Source: Bin5 sp965200615
Lineage (GTDB): Bacteria; Chloroflexota; Anaerolineae; Caldilineales; Caldilineaceae
Length of the DNA stretch: 64,000 nt
Assembly (NCBI GenBank): GCA_965200615.1
Contig: OZ241377.1
Coordinates: 1,984,001-2,048,000 of the forward strand
Direction: 5' to 3'
Of this stretch, positions 26,806 to 35,744 are shown in pieces; the first letter of the stretch is position 1; every line of letters starts with the position of its first letter. The translations under genes were made by a program, and so were the position numbers. The notes below the pieces were generated by a model, which was not told the DNA's origin, did not search any database, and worked only from the letters and a program-made list of their open reading frames with translations.

Positions 26806-28698
26806 AAAGCCCGACTTCCGCAACAGGTTCGCCGAAAACTCGAAGAGCTCCCCAGCAAACCCGGCTGCTATCTCATGTGGGACAAGCATGCCAGGCCTCT
26901 CTATGTGGGCAAAGCGCTCGTCCTCCGCCCTCGTGTGCGCAGCTACTTTCAGCGGTCTGCCAAACACTCTCCCCGCATCGACGAGATGGTCGGCAAGGTT
27001 CGGGACATCACCTGGTGGGTCACCGGAACCGAGATGGAAGCGCTGATCCTCGAAAACGACCTGATCAAGCGTTACCAGCCCCACTACAACGTCATGCTCA
27101 AGGATGACAAGGGGTATCCCTATATCAAAGTTAACTGGCAGGATGACTTCCCCAAAGTGGAGCGCGTGCGCCAGCTTCATAACGACGGCGCCCGTTACTT
27201 TGGCCCCTTTACCAGCAGCTGGGCTGTAGGCCGCACGCTCGAATCGGTACGCAAAGTCTTCCCCTACCTCGACTGTGACCGTACCATCTCCGGCAACGAC
27301 GAGAGCCCCTGCCTCTACTACCACCTCAAGCTGTGCGGCGGCCCTTGTATCGGTGTCCAGAGCCGCGCCGAATATCGCGAAGGCATCGGGCAACTCGTCA
27401 ACTTCCTCGAAGGTGACACCGAGAAAGTGATCAACGAGTTGGAAACCCGGATGCACAACGCCGCCGGTCATTTCAACTTCGAGCTCGCCGCCGTCTACCG
27501 GGACCGTATCAAAGCCGCCCAGCGCATCGTCCACCAGCAGAAAATTGTCGGCGTCCATAACGACGACGAAGACGTCGTCGCCATCGCCCAGGACGCGAAG
27601 TCCAGCGACACCGTCGTCCAAATCCTGATGGTGCGCCGCGGCAGACTCATTGGAAGAGAAAACTTCGCCTTGCAAGAGGTCGAAGTCTTCGAGACCAGCG
27701 CCGAAAATCTGGGCGATCTGATCGGCATCTTCATCCAGCGCTTCTATGCCGACGCCTCCCACGTTCCGCCCCGCGTGCTTGTCCAGTTCGCACCCCGCAC
27801 AAAGGATCTTCTGGCAGCCTGGCTCAGCAAACTGCGCGGCACAAAGGTCGAGATCCGCATGCCCCAGCGGGGCCAGAAGCGCAAACTGATGGAGTTCGCC
27901 AAGAACAATGCCGCAGAGCACCTGCGCGTCCAGAAGGTCGAATGGGCCGAAGACACCAATCGCCAGACAGAAGCGCTCGCCGATCTCCAGGACGCTCTGA
28001 CCCTCCATGTGCCCCCAACCCGTATCGAATGCTACGACATCAGCACCTTGCAGGGAACCAATACAGTCGGCTCCATGATCGTGTTCGCCCGCGGCGCCCC
28101 CATGAAATCCGCTTACAAACGCTTTAAGGTTCGCGGCAAAGGCGCCCACGGTGAGCCGGACGACTACGCCAGTATGCGCGAAGTCCTGCGACGCCGCTTC
28201 CGCCGTGCCGTCGAAGAAGACGCAGACCGGCCCGGCCGCAGATCGGCCAGCGCCGATCACTGGAAACTCCTGCCCGATCTTGTAATCGTTGACGGCGGCA
28301 AGGGCCAGCTCGGCGTTGCAAATGACGTGTTGGCGGAGTTCTGTCTGTCCGACAGAGTTCCCGTCGTCGCCCTGGCAAAACGGGAAGAGGAGATCTTCCT
28401 TCCCCGGCGCCGCAATCCGGTCCACCTGCGCCGCGGCAGCCGGGCTTTCTCTATGGTACAGCGTATCCGCGACGAGGCCCACCGTTTCGCCGTCACCTAC
28501 CATCGCAACCTGCGCCGCAAGGGCCAGACGACAACCGTGCTGGACACGCTGCCCGGCATCGGCCCCAGAAGGCGGAAATCGCTTCTCCAATATTTCAACG
28601 GCGATCTCGATAAGATGCGCCAGGCCACCCTCGATGAACTTCGCACCGTGCCGGGCATGAACCGCAGCGCCGCGCAAACGGTCAAGGAGCATCTGTGA
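26803..28698 (+). CDS. uvrC: Excinuclease ABC subunit C
   Basis: The 631-aa nuclease makes both incisions in nucleotide excision repair. The N-terminal GIY-YIG domain starts KPGCYLMWDKHARPLYVGKA (GCYLM/YVGKA), and the Cys-rich segment LKLCGGPCIG and the UvrB-interacting UVR region (HFNFELAAVYRD) follow. The C-terminal RNase-H-like endonuclease has ECYDISTLQGTNTVGSM and VIVDGGKGQL. Two helix-hairpin-helix motifs, LPGIGPRRRKSLL and VPGMNRSAA, end the protein. The ATG at 26803 is chosen although the frame is open to 26671, because conserved sequence begins there. Confidence 0.96.
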   Translation: MKARLPQQVRRKLEELPSKPGCYLMWDKHARPLYVGKALVLRPRVRSYFQRSAKHSPRIDEMVGKVRDITWWVTGTEMEALILENDLIKRYQPHYNVMLKDDKGYPYIKVNWQDDFPKVERVRQLHNDGARYFGPFTSSWAVGRTLESVRKVFPYLDCDRTISGNDESPCLYYHLKLCGGPCIGVQSRAEYREGIGQLVNFLEGDTEKVINELETRMHNAAGHFNFELAAVYRDRIKAAQRIVHQQKIVGVHNDDEDVVAIAQDAKSSDTVVQILMVRRGRLIGRENFALQEVEVFETSAENLGDLIGIFIQRFYADASHVPPRVLVQFAPRTKDLLAAWLSKLRGTKVEIRMPQRGQKRKLMEFAKNNAAEHLRVQKVEWAEDTNRQTEALADLQDALTLHVPPTRIECYDISTLQGTNTVGSMIVFARGAPMKSAYKRFKVRGKGAHGEPDDYASMREVLRRRFRRAVEEDADRPGRRSASADHWKLLPDLVIVDGGKGQLGVANDVLAEFCLSDRVPVVALAKREEEIFLPRRRNPVHLRRGSRAFSMVQRIRDEAHRFAVTYHRNLRRKGQTTTVLDTLPGIGPRRRKSLLQYFNGDLDKMRQATLDELRTVPGMNRSAAQTVKEHL

Positions 28699-28711
28699 AG
28701 GAGTACCTGCA

Positions 28712-31234
28712 ATGACTCGCGGCAACCGGGCCGGCCTCGCCCGTTTTGTCGGCGTCCCCCCCTCTCTGGCGCTTCTGCAATCTCTTCTCTATCTGAAGGG
28801 GTTGCCCCTGGAGGAGGTCGCCGATCTCCTCCAATCCAACTCCCTGGTCGTCGAATTCTCCCGCGGCGATGAATTGACCCGGCAGGATGACGTCGCCGAG
28901 TATCTTTTCTTCATCCTCAGCGGCTCCGTCCGCGTAACCCGGCGGGACAAAACCGCAACCGGCGTCGAAGACACGCTCGCCCGCGTTGCCATCGCCGGCG
29001 ACATCCTCGGCCGCTACGAGTTGACCTTCAGCCTCTCCTGCGTAAGCACAGCCACCGCTGAAAACGAAGTCTCGGCTCTGTGTATCGAACGTTCCACGGT
29101 CGAACGGCTTCTCTACCGCTATCCCGCCGCCCACCAGCAGACCGCCTACCAGACGATGGTCAATCGTCTGCGGACCATGCCGATGCTCGCGGATGTTGAC
29201 ATGGTCATTCTGGGCTTCCTGGCCGACGAGATCCGCGGCCAGACAGTGAAGACCGGCGCCATCCTCTACACACAGAACCAGGTCCCAGGCACACTCTATC
29301 TCATCGCCCAGGGACAGATTGAACTCTACCATCCTCGCAGGACCGGCAACCGTCTGCTGTTGGGCACCGGCGGCGCCTTCGGCTTTCCCGGCAGTGTCGG
29401 CGTGACCAATAACTCGGCCCCGGACAAATACGGCCACTGGGCTGAAGCCAAGACCGACACGACCGTCTACGAGCTGCCCTGGAGAACGATCCGCCAGGTC
29501 GGCCGCCGCTTCCCCCAGGCGATTGACCCGGAAATACAGCTGCTGCCTGCCAAAACCGTCAGCGCTGTCTCCATCTTCGCCGGCCTGACACCCCACGAAC
29601 AGATCCAGCTGTCCGGCTTCTGCAGCTTCCACCGCATCCCCCAATACCATCCAATCATGCAGCAGGGCGACAGCGCCGACAGCATGTGGATCCTGCTGGA
29701 AAACAGCCGCGCCGTCTTGAGCGCACTGGACGAAGAAAACCGCGCCCTGCCTCGTGCACCGGTACGCGGTATAGTTACTTTCAACGAGACTGCGCTCCTC
29801 GCCCCGACTCCCGTGGAGCTGACCGTCGAATCCGAACCCGGCAGCCTCTGGCTGCGGCTCCACCGGCAGGACTACCAGCGCCTGGGGCAAATCTGCGGTC
29901 CCGAAATCGTAGACAAAGTCGCCGACCGCCTGCCCGCCCAGACCGACGACGCCGATCACGGGCAGAGGCAGGACTATCCGTGGTTGCGCAAAGACGAGCT
30001 GCTTGTCAGTCTGCATCTGCGCCATTGGCTCACGCTGCTGGGCCAGACGAAGGTCTCCGCCCTTGCCATCCTCGCCAGCGCCGGTCTGATATGGCTGCTC
30101 TCCAATCTCGGATTCTCACTCTGGGTCGCCTTGGGAATCAGCGCACTTCTCGTGCTCCTGTCGCTTATCTGGGGTGTCCTCAACTACCTGAACGACTACT
30201 TTATCGTTACCAACCGGCGGGTCATCCAGCAAGAGAAGGTCATCTTTTTCAGTGAACGTCGCCAGGAAGCCCTGCTCGAACAGATCCAGCGTGTAGACGT
30301 ATCCACAACATTCTGGGGCAATCTGTTCAACTACGGCACCCTGTCCGTTTACACCGCCGGCACAACGGGCTCCATCGACTTCGACTTTGTCGGCGACCCC
30401 GACAGCCTCCGAACGGCAATCTTCCACCACCGCAGCCTGTCCCGGCAGCGGTCCGGCGCCGAAAACAAGCTGGACATCCAGAACGCCCTTGAGGATCGTC
30501 TTGGTCTGTCCGTCGACTTGCCGGGCAGAGTGCATACCGATCTGGCGCACTCCACCCCGGAAGACCCCGCTGCCGGGCTGGACCTCTGGCAAAAACTGCG
30601 CCAATTCATTTCCGTCGACCGCTCTCTCGGCTGGGAGTCTACCGAACGAATCGTCTGGCACAAGCATTGGTGGGTCCTCTTTGTCCAGATTGCTCTTCCC
30701 GGTCTCCTGCTCCTATTTGAGCTCCTGTTTCTGGCCGGTGGTTTCTCCTCGGTTGCCCTTATGCAGCAGCTTCAGTCCAGCCTGGACGTGCAAACTCTTC
30801 TGGTGTCCGGGGGACTGGTGACACTTGCCACTCTGGGCTGGATCCTCTGGGCCGTCGCCGACTGGTGGAATGACACCTACACTGTAACCGAAGATAGAAT
30901 TATCGATGTCGAGAAGCTGCCCCTCTTCCTCAGCGAACAGCGCCGTGAAGCCCAGCTCAGCGACATTCAGGACATCCGCCTCGAGATGAACTCACCACTG
31001 AAAGTGATGCTGAATTTCGGCAACATTATCGTTCAGACCGCGGCCGGCGAAGGCGCATTCACCTTCGATCACGTTCCCAATCCCAGAATCGTCAAAGAAG
31101 AAATCACCCGCAGAATGATCGCATGGCGGCGGGAGGATGAACGGCGCAAAGCCCAGGACCGCAGCAAGGACCTGCCCGACTGGTTCGAAATGTACAATAG
31201 GTTGGAAACGGGTCAAGCCAGAAATGAGGAGTGA
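28712..31234 (+). CDS. Multidomain protein: three cNMP-binding-like domains, two TM-pair/bacterial PH units
   Basis: The 840-aa protein begins after GGAG, 13 bases past uvrC. Residues ~45-140 form a cyclic-nucleotide-binding-type beta roll (VVEFSRGDELTRQDD, FFILSGSVRV). Residues ~175-270 form a second (GAILYTQNQVPGTLYLIAQGQIEL) and ~290-400 a third, more degenerate one. Then come two helices (~443-495) and a bacterial PH domain opening YFIVTNRRVIQQEKV. After a ~70-residue linker there is a second helix pair (~651-715) and a second PH domain (TYTVTEDRIIDVEKL). The Arg-phosphate cassette of true cAMP binders is not clear. Likely a membrane-anchored sensor or scaffold; I know of no function for this architecture. 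Confidence 0.8.
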   Translation: MTRGNRAGLARFVGVPPSLALLQSLLYLKGLPLEEVADLLQSNSLVVEFSRGDELTRQDDVAEYLFFILSGSVRVTRRDKTATGVEDTLARVAIAGDILGRYELTFSLSCVSTATAENEVSALCIERSTVERLLYRYPAAHQQTAYQTMVNRLRTMPMLADVDMVILGFLADEIRGQTVKTGAILYTQNQVPGTLYLIAQGQIELYHPRRTGNRLLLGTGGAFGFPGSVGVTNNSAPDKYGHWAEAKTDTTVYELPWRTIRQVGRRFPQAIDPEIQLLPAKTVSAVSIFAGLTPHEQIQLSGFCSFHRIPQYHPIMQQGDSADSMWILLENSRAVLSALDEENRALPRAPVRGIVTFNETALLAPTPVELTVESEPGSLWLRLHRQDYQRLGQICGPEIVDKVADRLPAQTDDADHGQRQDYPWLRKDELLVSLHLRHWLTLLGQTKVSALAILASAGLIWLLSNLGFSLWVALGISALLVLLSLIWGVLNYLNDYFIVTNRRVIQQEKVIFFSERRQEALLEQIQRVDVSTTFWGNLFNYGTLSVYTAGTTGSIDFDFVGDPDSLRTAIFHHRSLSRQRSGAENKLDIQNALEDRLGLSVDLPGRVHTDLAHSTPEDPAAGLDLWQKLRQFISVDRSLGWESTERIVWHKHWWVLFVQIALPGLLLLFELLFLAGGFSSVALMQQLQSSLDVQTLLVSGGLVTLATLGWILWAVADWWNDTYTVTEDRIIDVEKLPLFLSEQRREAQLSDIQDIRLEMNSPLKVMLNFGNIIVQTAAGEGAFTFDHVPNPRIVKEEITRRMIAWRREDERRKAQDRSKDLPDWFEMYNRLETGQARNEE

Positions 31235-31321
31235 GGATCTGGCAGAAGAGAGAAGCGACAGCAGAGGGTGGGAAACTGTCCTGGCCTGTTTTACGTATCT
31301 ATCGAATAGATAAAACGCACC

Positions 31322-32116
31322 TTAACTACCATACGTCAAACGGTCTATCAGCCGGCGCGGCAGCTTGACAACTCGCATCTGGCTTTGCGTCAGATCGATA
31401 GGATACGCGACCCGGCGCTGTTCCCACGTCAACTCCTCCAGGTCCAGCAAAGCGTAGGCCGCTCTGGGATCGTTGTCCCTTGGCTGCCCCACACTGCCGG
31501 GATTGAGGATCAGGCGCTCCAGTTCCGTCAGCTCCAGACGCACACGTTGCCCCTCATAGGGCCTCAGATAGTCGACAGTCACCGGAATCCCGTTTCGGCT
31601 GCCTCGCCTCGAAAATATCTTTCTCAGCTGCCAGCGGTAGATCGCCGGTTTGTGAGTGTGACCTACCAGACACATCTTGGTCTCAAAATGGGCAAAGTTT
31701 TCCAGGGCAATCTCCGGCGACTGCACATATTCCGATACCGGTTCGCGTGGGCTCGCGTGCGTGATGATTAAACTATCGGCGCCTTCCGGTTCAAGTGGTT
31801 TGGCTGGTAAACTGTCGAGGAAACTGCGACTTTTCTCATTCAACTCGCCCTGCGTCCATTCAACGGCCGCTCGAGCTAAGGGGTTGAAATATTGAATATC
31901 CAGGCCTGGGCGCCCCAACACCGCCCAATCATGGTTGCCGATGACGCACAGGTCCGCCTCAGCCCGTACAAAGTCGATACACTCATTCGGCGCCGGTCCG
32001 TAACCGACCACATCGCCCAAACACCAGATCGCGTCGAAACGGTCCGCGGCATCGGACATAACCGTTTCCAGGGCGACAAAGTTTGCGTGAATATCTGAAA
32101 TGATCAGTACGCGCAT
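31322..32116 (-). CDS. Calcineurin-like metallophosphoesterase
   Basis: The 264-aa protein has all metal-binding blocks of the YfcE/MJ0936-type phosphodiesterases: ISDIHANFVALE, CLGDVVGYGP, VIGNHDWA, THASP and LVGHTHKP. Conserved LNPGSVGQPRD follows. The substrate is unknown. It is transcribed away from nadK, and the divergent spacer holds its promoter. The mRNA is probably leaderless, since the TAAGAT -10 box ends only six bases before the ATG and no ribosome site is present. Confidence 0.9.
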   Translation of the reverse strand: MRVLIISDIHANFVALETVMSDAADRFDAIWCLGDVVGYGPAPNECIDFVRAEADLCVIGNHDWAVLGRPGLDIQYFNPLARAAVEWTQGELNEKSRSFLDSLPAKPLEPEGADSLIITHASPREPVSEYVQSPEIALENFAHFETKMCLVGHTHKPAIYRWQLRKIFSRRGSRNGIPVTVDYLRPYEGQRVRLELTELERLILNPGSVGQPRDNDPRAAYALLDLEELTWEQRRVAYPIDLTQSQMRVVKLPRRLIDRLTYGS

Positions 32117-32122
32117 TTTTTC

Positions 32123-32151
32123 ATCTTAACACAGGCCGAATTTGACCTCAA
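32123..32151 (-). promoter_or_regulatory. Sigma70-type promoter for the phosphoesterase
   Basis: TTGAGG (32146-32151) and TAAGAT (32123-32128) are exactly 17 bases apart on the minus strand. The -10 box ends six bases before the ATG, predicting a leaderless or nearly leaderless mRNA. A plus-strand TTGACC (32142-32147) overlaps the -35 and could serve nadK, but its -10 partner is poor. Confidence 0.65.
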
Positions 32152-32246
32152 ACGGTCACATGTATTAATTGAATATGTGCTTTTCGATTTAGACTGCGAT
32201 TTCAACTGCAAAGCCCGCACCACATCGTTTGTGAAAGACAATTGAC

Positions 32247-33113
32247 ATGACCGGCGACGCAAGCTGCGCATTTCACCGCATCGGCATCCTGCACCACCCC
32301 CGCAAACCGGAATCACTGGATCTGGCGGGTCAGATGGAACAGTTTCTGCAAGGTGCCGGTGTGCGTGAAACGTGGCGCCATTCCGCCTGGGATTCCGAAG
32401 TCATCAAGTCCAGGCTCCCCGACGTAGACCTGCTGATCACCCTCGGCGGCGACGGCACAATGCTGCGCGCCGCACGGCTCGGCGCCGCCTTCAACGTGCC
32501 CATGCTTGGCGTAAAAATGGGAAGGCTTGGCTTTCTGGCGGAAATCTTTCCCCAGGACTGGCCCTCACCCTTGGAAAAACTGCTCGATGGCGACTATTGG
32601 ATTGAAGAGCGCCTCATGGTGCGCGCAATCGTGGAAAAGGCCAGCGCCAACGGAGCCGAACGTACTGTTCGCTGCACCTTCGATGCCCTCAACGATGTCG
32701 TCCTCAGCCGCGGCAGCCTCGCCCGCATCGTCCGCGTCAGCGCCAACCTCGATGGCGGTTACCTCACCACCTATACCTGCGACGGCCTCATCGTCAGCAC
32801 CGCCACCGGAAGCACGGCCTACGCGCTCGCAGCCGGCGGGCCTATCCTCCCGCCGGACCTGCGCAATATCCTCGTGATCCCCGTCGCCCCCCACATGAGT
32901 ATGGACCGCGCAGTTGTCCTTTCCGAAGGCGCGGAAGTGCGCCTGCGCGTCTACAGCGACCACTCCGCCATGCTCACAGTGGATGGCCAGTTCGAAGTCG
33001 AAGTGGACGACACGGACGAAATCGTTGTCAACAGCAGCCCCTATCAGGCCCGCTTTATTCGACTTCGCCCGCGCAGCTACTTCTACCAAACGCTCATGGA
33101 CAAGCTGAAATGA
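32247..33113 (+). CDS. nadK: NAD kinase
   Basis: The 288-aa enzyme phosphorylates NAD to NADP with ATP or polyphosphate. The ITLGGDGTMLRAARL motif (GGDG) lies near residue 70. The NAD-binding loop is LNDVVLSRG, and the conserved CDGLIVSTATGSTAYALAAGGPIL follows, then the MTVDGQ-type LTVDGQFEVEV near the end. The start ATG has only a weak GAAAG ribosome site. The J-domain protein gene follows 64 bases later. Confidence 0.95.
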   Translation: MTGDASCAFHRIGILHHPRKPESLDLAGQMEQFLQGAGVRETWRHSAWDSEVIKSRLPDVDLLITLGGDGTMLRAARLGAAFNVPMLGVKMGRLGFLAEIFPQDWPSPLEKLLDGDYWIEERLMVRAIVEKASANGAERTVRCTFDALNDVVLSRGSLARIVRVSANLDGGYLTTYTCDGLIVSTATGSTAYALAAGGPILPPDLRNILVIPVAPHMSMDRAVVLSEGAEVRLRVYSDHSAMLTVDGQFEVEVDDTDEIVVNSSPYQARFIRLRPRSYFYQTLMDKLK

Positions 33114-33177
33114 CCGGTCTGACGCTCACATTGCGCCCCTTGCGGAAAGCCGGTGACCTAGTAGAGAGCAGAATCTG

Positions 33178-33942
33178 ATGTCAGACGATTCAAACCAGTC
33201 CGACAAGGAGCTTTACCGTACCCTCGACCTCGAAGAAGATGCCGGGCAAGAGGAGATCACGCAGCAGTTCCTGCGGCTGCAGAAACTGTACCAGCCCGAA
33301 ACGCTGGAATCCGCCGCCGACCGGGCCTACGCCGAGCAAAAGCTGGTTGCCATCCAAAAAGCCTACGAAATCCTCGGTGATCCGGCCCGCCGAGCCATCT
33401 ATGACGGCAGACCCGCTCCGATCCAGGTAGGCAGCGACGGTGAACCGGAAAGCCTGACCTGCGCCAACCACCCTGATCGGGAAACACTCCTGCGCTGCAA
33501 CAAATGCGGGAAACCGATCTGCATCTCCTGTGCCGTCCGTACGCCCGTCGGCTACCGCTGCAACCAATGTGTACGCGAGCAGCAGAACATCTACTTTAAC
33601 GCCTTGGGTCGGGATAACATCGTCGCCCTGGCCGTTGGCTTTGTCCTTACCTTGATCGTTGCCCCAATCGTCGGCTTTCTGCTCGGCAGCATTGGCTTTT
33701 TCGGATTCTTCATCGCCTTCATCATCGGTTCCGGCGCCGGTACCCTCGCGGCTCGCATCATTCGCCGTGCAGTGGGCAACCGCCGCGGCCGCAAACTGCC
33801 CCACATGGCCATTGCCGGCATCATTCTGGGCGTGGCGCCGTGGGCGTTTTTTCTGCTCATCCTGGGGGGCGGCAGGGCCTTCCTGATGCTGCTCCTTTTT
33901 GCCGGCCTGACCATCGTCTCAGCTTTTCCCCAACTGCGTTAG
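33178..33942 (+). CDS. J-like domain / B-box-type zinc finger membrane protein
   Basis: The 254-aa protein has a DnaJ-like N-terminus (residues ~10-75: ELYRTLDLEEDAGQEEI, QKAYEILGDPARRAIYD). The His-Pro-Asp signature that activates Hsp70 is replaced by Gln-Pro-Glu (YQPETLES). Residues ~98-135 form a zinc-binding B-box-like module (CANH, CNKC, CISC, CNQC). Three to four transmembrane segments fill residues ~145-250. The loss of HPD argues against a regular co-chaperone; a membrane-bound scaffold or quality-control role is possible. dnaK/grpE are not in the window. Confidence 0.75.
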   Translation: MSDDSNQSDKELYRTLDLEEDAGQEEITQQFLRLQKLYQPETLESAADRAYAEQKLVAIQKAYEILGDPARRAIYDGRPAPIQVGSDGEPESLTCANHPDRETLLRCNKCGKPICISCAVRTPVGYRCNQCVREQQNIYFNALGRDNIVALAVGFVLTLIVAPIVGFLLGSIGFFGFFIAFIIGSGAGTLAARIIRRAVGNRRGRKLPHMAIAGIILGVAPWAFFLLILGGGRAFLMLLLFAGLTIVSAFPQLR

Positions 33943-34034
33943 AGCGCTCAACCGGAACCGTTCCCACTATCGAACTGAGTTGCATGCAAAGTCCGACGCC
34001 CGCGCACTGTATCAAAAAAGGCGCTGCAGATCTC

Positions 34035-34064
34035 GGAGACGCCCACGGGGGAGCGGGCGCCTCC
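34035..34064. repeat. GC-rich imperfect palindrome (REP-like)
   Basis: Arms GGAGACGCCC (34035-34044) and GGGCGCCTCC (34055-34064) form a 10-bp stem with one A-C mismatch on the plus strand and a ten-base loop. It sits in the convergent spacer between the J-domain gene and the beta-propeller gene. No T run follows, so it looks more like a REP element than a terminator. Confidence 0.5.
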
Positions 34065-34121
34065 GCATCGCGGTCCCGGGTTCCGGTGGCCCCATTGCCA
34101 CAGTAGCGCGGGACGTCTCCT

Positions 34122-35342
34122 TCAGCCGGCCTGTACTGCGCGCATACTGTAAGCCGTTCCAACTCTTCGCCGGCCCCCTGCCCTGATTTCACCCACAACC
34201 AGAATTAAGAGCGCCGCACTGGCGTGCCCCGCCAGGACCCAGGCCAGCAGGCCGGGGCTTCTCAGACCTCTCTCATGCACGCCGCCCGCTAAGTGCATCT
34301 CCAGCGGCGGTTCCACTCCCAATGCAACCGGCGTCCGGCTGGCAGTTGTAAGCGCGTAAACCAGCCCATTCCGCCCAGTCACCGGCAACAGTTCTGCCAC
34401 CTGCGCATTTTCCAACCGCGCCAGACTCTCCCAGCGACCACCGCCGTCAATGCTCATCGCCACCTTGCCCGACAATCCCTGCAGTTCGCCCCTTTCCGAG
34501 ACGCCCGTCGCGGCATACAGAACCTCAGGTTGCGCCGGGTCCACCGCCAGGTCGTTGACGATGAGCTTGCCGTCGCCCATCCCGTCCAGCCCGTGATTGA
34601 CCGGCCGCCAGGCCGCTCCGTCCTTGCTTACAAGCACGCCTCCGCCCTCCGTGCCTGCATAGACCCTCGGCGGCGACGCGTCGGCAACCGCAACGGCTGT
34701 CGGCGGGCCGGGCAAACTGTCCACAACCACCCACCGCAGCCCGTAGGCCTCAGCCCGGTAGAGCCTCTCCAGAGTACGCACAAAGGCCAGCCCCGCCCCT
34801 GTGCTGTCAGCCGCGATCTCCTCCACCGGCTCCTCCAACAGCAGATGCCCGCTCGCAACCAGGCCCTTCCCTCTTCCAGCGCCGATGTCCCGCAGGCGAT
34901 AGACCCCATCCGAGACCGTCCCCACATACAGCAGTCGGTTGAACGCGTCAAAGGCTACCGCGGTAACGCCGCCAATCGATTCTGAATCCAGAGTGAACTC
35001 CACCCACCTTTCACCGCCGTTTCGAGAGATGAAGACGCTGAGCCTGTTGGCGGCGCCAATAAACACAGTGTCCGAATCCACCTGGTCCACCGCGACCGCG
35101 TTTACGATCACGCCATGCGGCGCCGGTAGCTTCTCCCAAGCCCCATCGACCCCGGCATAGAGCCGGCCGCCGTCGACCGCGTAGCTGCGTCCGTCCACCT
35201 GCGCCGCCGCCGCATAAGCGCGAACGTTCTCCAGTCCCGTAATCGAGACGCTTTTCGACTCAGAACCCGCCGCCGCGCCAACCGACGCCACCAGGGTCAG
35301 CAGCAGCAGGGTCGTTCCTGTCAAGAGTATGCGTAGAATCAT
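34122..35342 (-). CDS. Secreted or membrane-anchored beta-propeller (sialidase/Ycf48-like repeat) protein
   Basis: The 406-aa protein has an N-terminal signal peptide (MILRILLTGTTLLLLTLVASVGAAA). Several repeats then have the exo-alpha-sialidase/photosystem-stability-factor pattern: VFISRNGGERW, VLVSKDGAAW and VAMSIDGGGRWESL, alternating with AVAVD...P..VYAGT strands. A hydrophobic segment near residues 365-385 and a basic tail (GGRRR) suggest a C-terminal membrane anchor. No catalytic Asp-box set is evident, so enzyme activity is not implied. The start is supported by GAGGAGG upstream. Confidence 0.75.
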   Translation of the reverse strand: MILRILLTGTTLLLLTLVASVGAAAGSESKSVSITGLENVRAYAAAAQVDGRSYAVDGGRLYAGVDGAWEKLPAPHGVIVNAVAVDQVDSDTVFIGAANRLSVFISRNGGERWVEFTLDSESIGGVTAVAFDAFNRLLYVGTVSDGVYRLRDIGAGRGKGLVASGHLLLEEPVEEIAADSTGAGLAFVRTLERLYRAEAYGLRWVVVDSLPGPPTAVAVADASPPRVYAGTEGGGVLVSKDGAAWRPVNHGLDGMGDGKLIVNDLAVDPAQPEVLYAATGVSERGELQGLSGKVAMSIDGGGRWESLARLENAQVAELLPVTGRNGLVYALTTASRTPVALGVEPPLEMHLAGGVHERGLRSPGLLAWVLAGHASAALLILVVGEIRAGGRRRVGTAYSMRAVQAG

Positions 35343-35475
35343 GGCTGGGACCTCCTCAAACTACGATTCAATCCGTCAATGCCATGATTGTACGTTCTTC
35401 TCAAACGATCTTCCGGCCAGCTGTCGGAACGTTTTCGGACCGTTCTCTTACGATTGGTTCAACTCGGACCCAAAT

Positions 35476-35504
35476 ACAGGGGCAGGCACAAGGCCTGCCC
35501 CTGT
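35476..35504. repeat. Perfect palindromic hairpin (REP-like)
   Basis: A perfect 11-bp stem (ACAGGGGCAGG at 35476-35486 with its complement at 35494-35504) encloses the loop CACAAGG. It lies in the spacer before the LysM gene, has no T run on either side, and resembles short dispersed palindromes found in many bacterial genomes. Confidence 0.65.
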
Positions 35505-35541
35505 ACCCCCAATCTGGTCTGCCCCCAAATCTCAAAACTGC

Positions 35542-35570
35542 TTGCGGGCCATTTATGCGTGTGCTATCAT
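35542..35570 (+). promoter_or_regulatory. Sigma70-type promoter with extended -10 for the LysM lipoprotein
   Basis: TTGCGG (35542-35547) and TATCAT (35565-35570) are 17 bases apart, with TGC directly before the -10. It predicts a leader of about 170 bases holding two hairpins. A perfect TTGACA at 35583-35588 lies just downstream with only a weak -10. Confidence 0.6.
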
Positions 35571-35655
35571 TTTATTTGCCAGTTGACACGCATTGGCAGA
35601 TGGTCTAACTGAATGCCGCCTTCTGTCCGTTCCCGCAGGCAGAAAACACAAAATA

Positions 35656-35717
35656 GAGCCCAGGGGCAGTTGAAGATGCCCTCTGGGCTCGGGTTTCCGG
35701 CCCGCATGAGTCGGGCC
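35656..35717 (+). promoter_or_regulatory. Two-hairpin structured leader
   Basis: The first stem pairs 35656-35668 with 35677-35690 (13 bp with one bulged T, loop GTTGAAGA). The second pairs GGCCCG at 35699-35704 with CGGGCC at 35712-35717. A good ribosome site (GGAG, about 35729) and the LysM ATG follow. No T run follows the hairpins. I could not match them to a known riboswitch class. Confidence 0.45.
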
Positions 35718-35744
35718 ATAGGCTTGCAGGAGTGGAGAAAACCG

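Noticed and set aside
26626..28725. 699-codon open frame on the minus strand opposite uvrC
   Set aside because: It mirrors uvrC codon structure in a GC-rich gene, with no domain or signal of its own; uvrC shows all family motifs.
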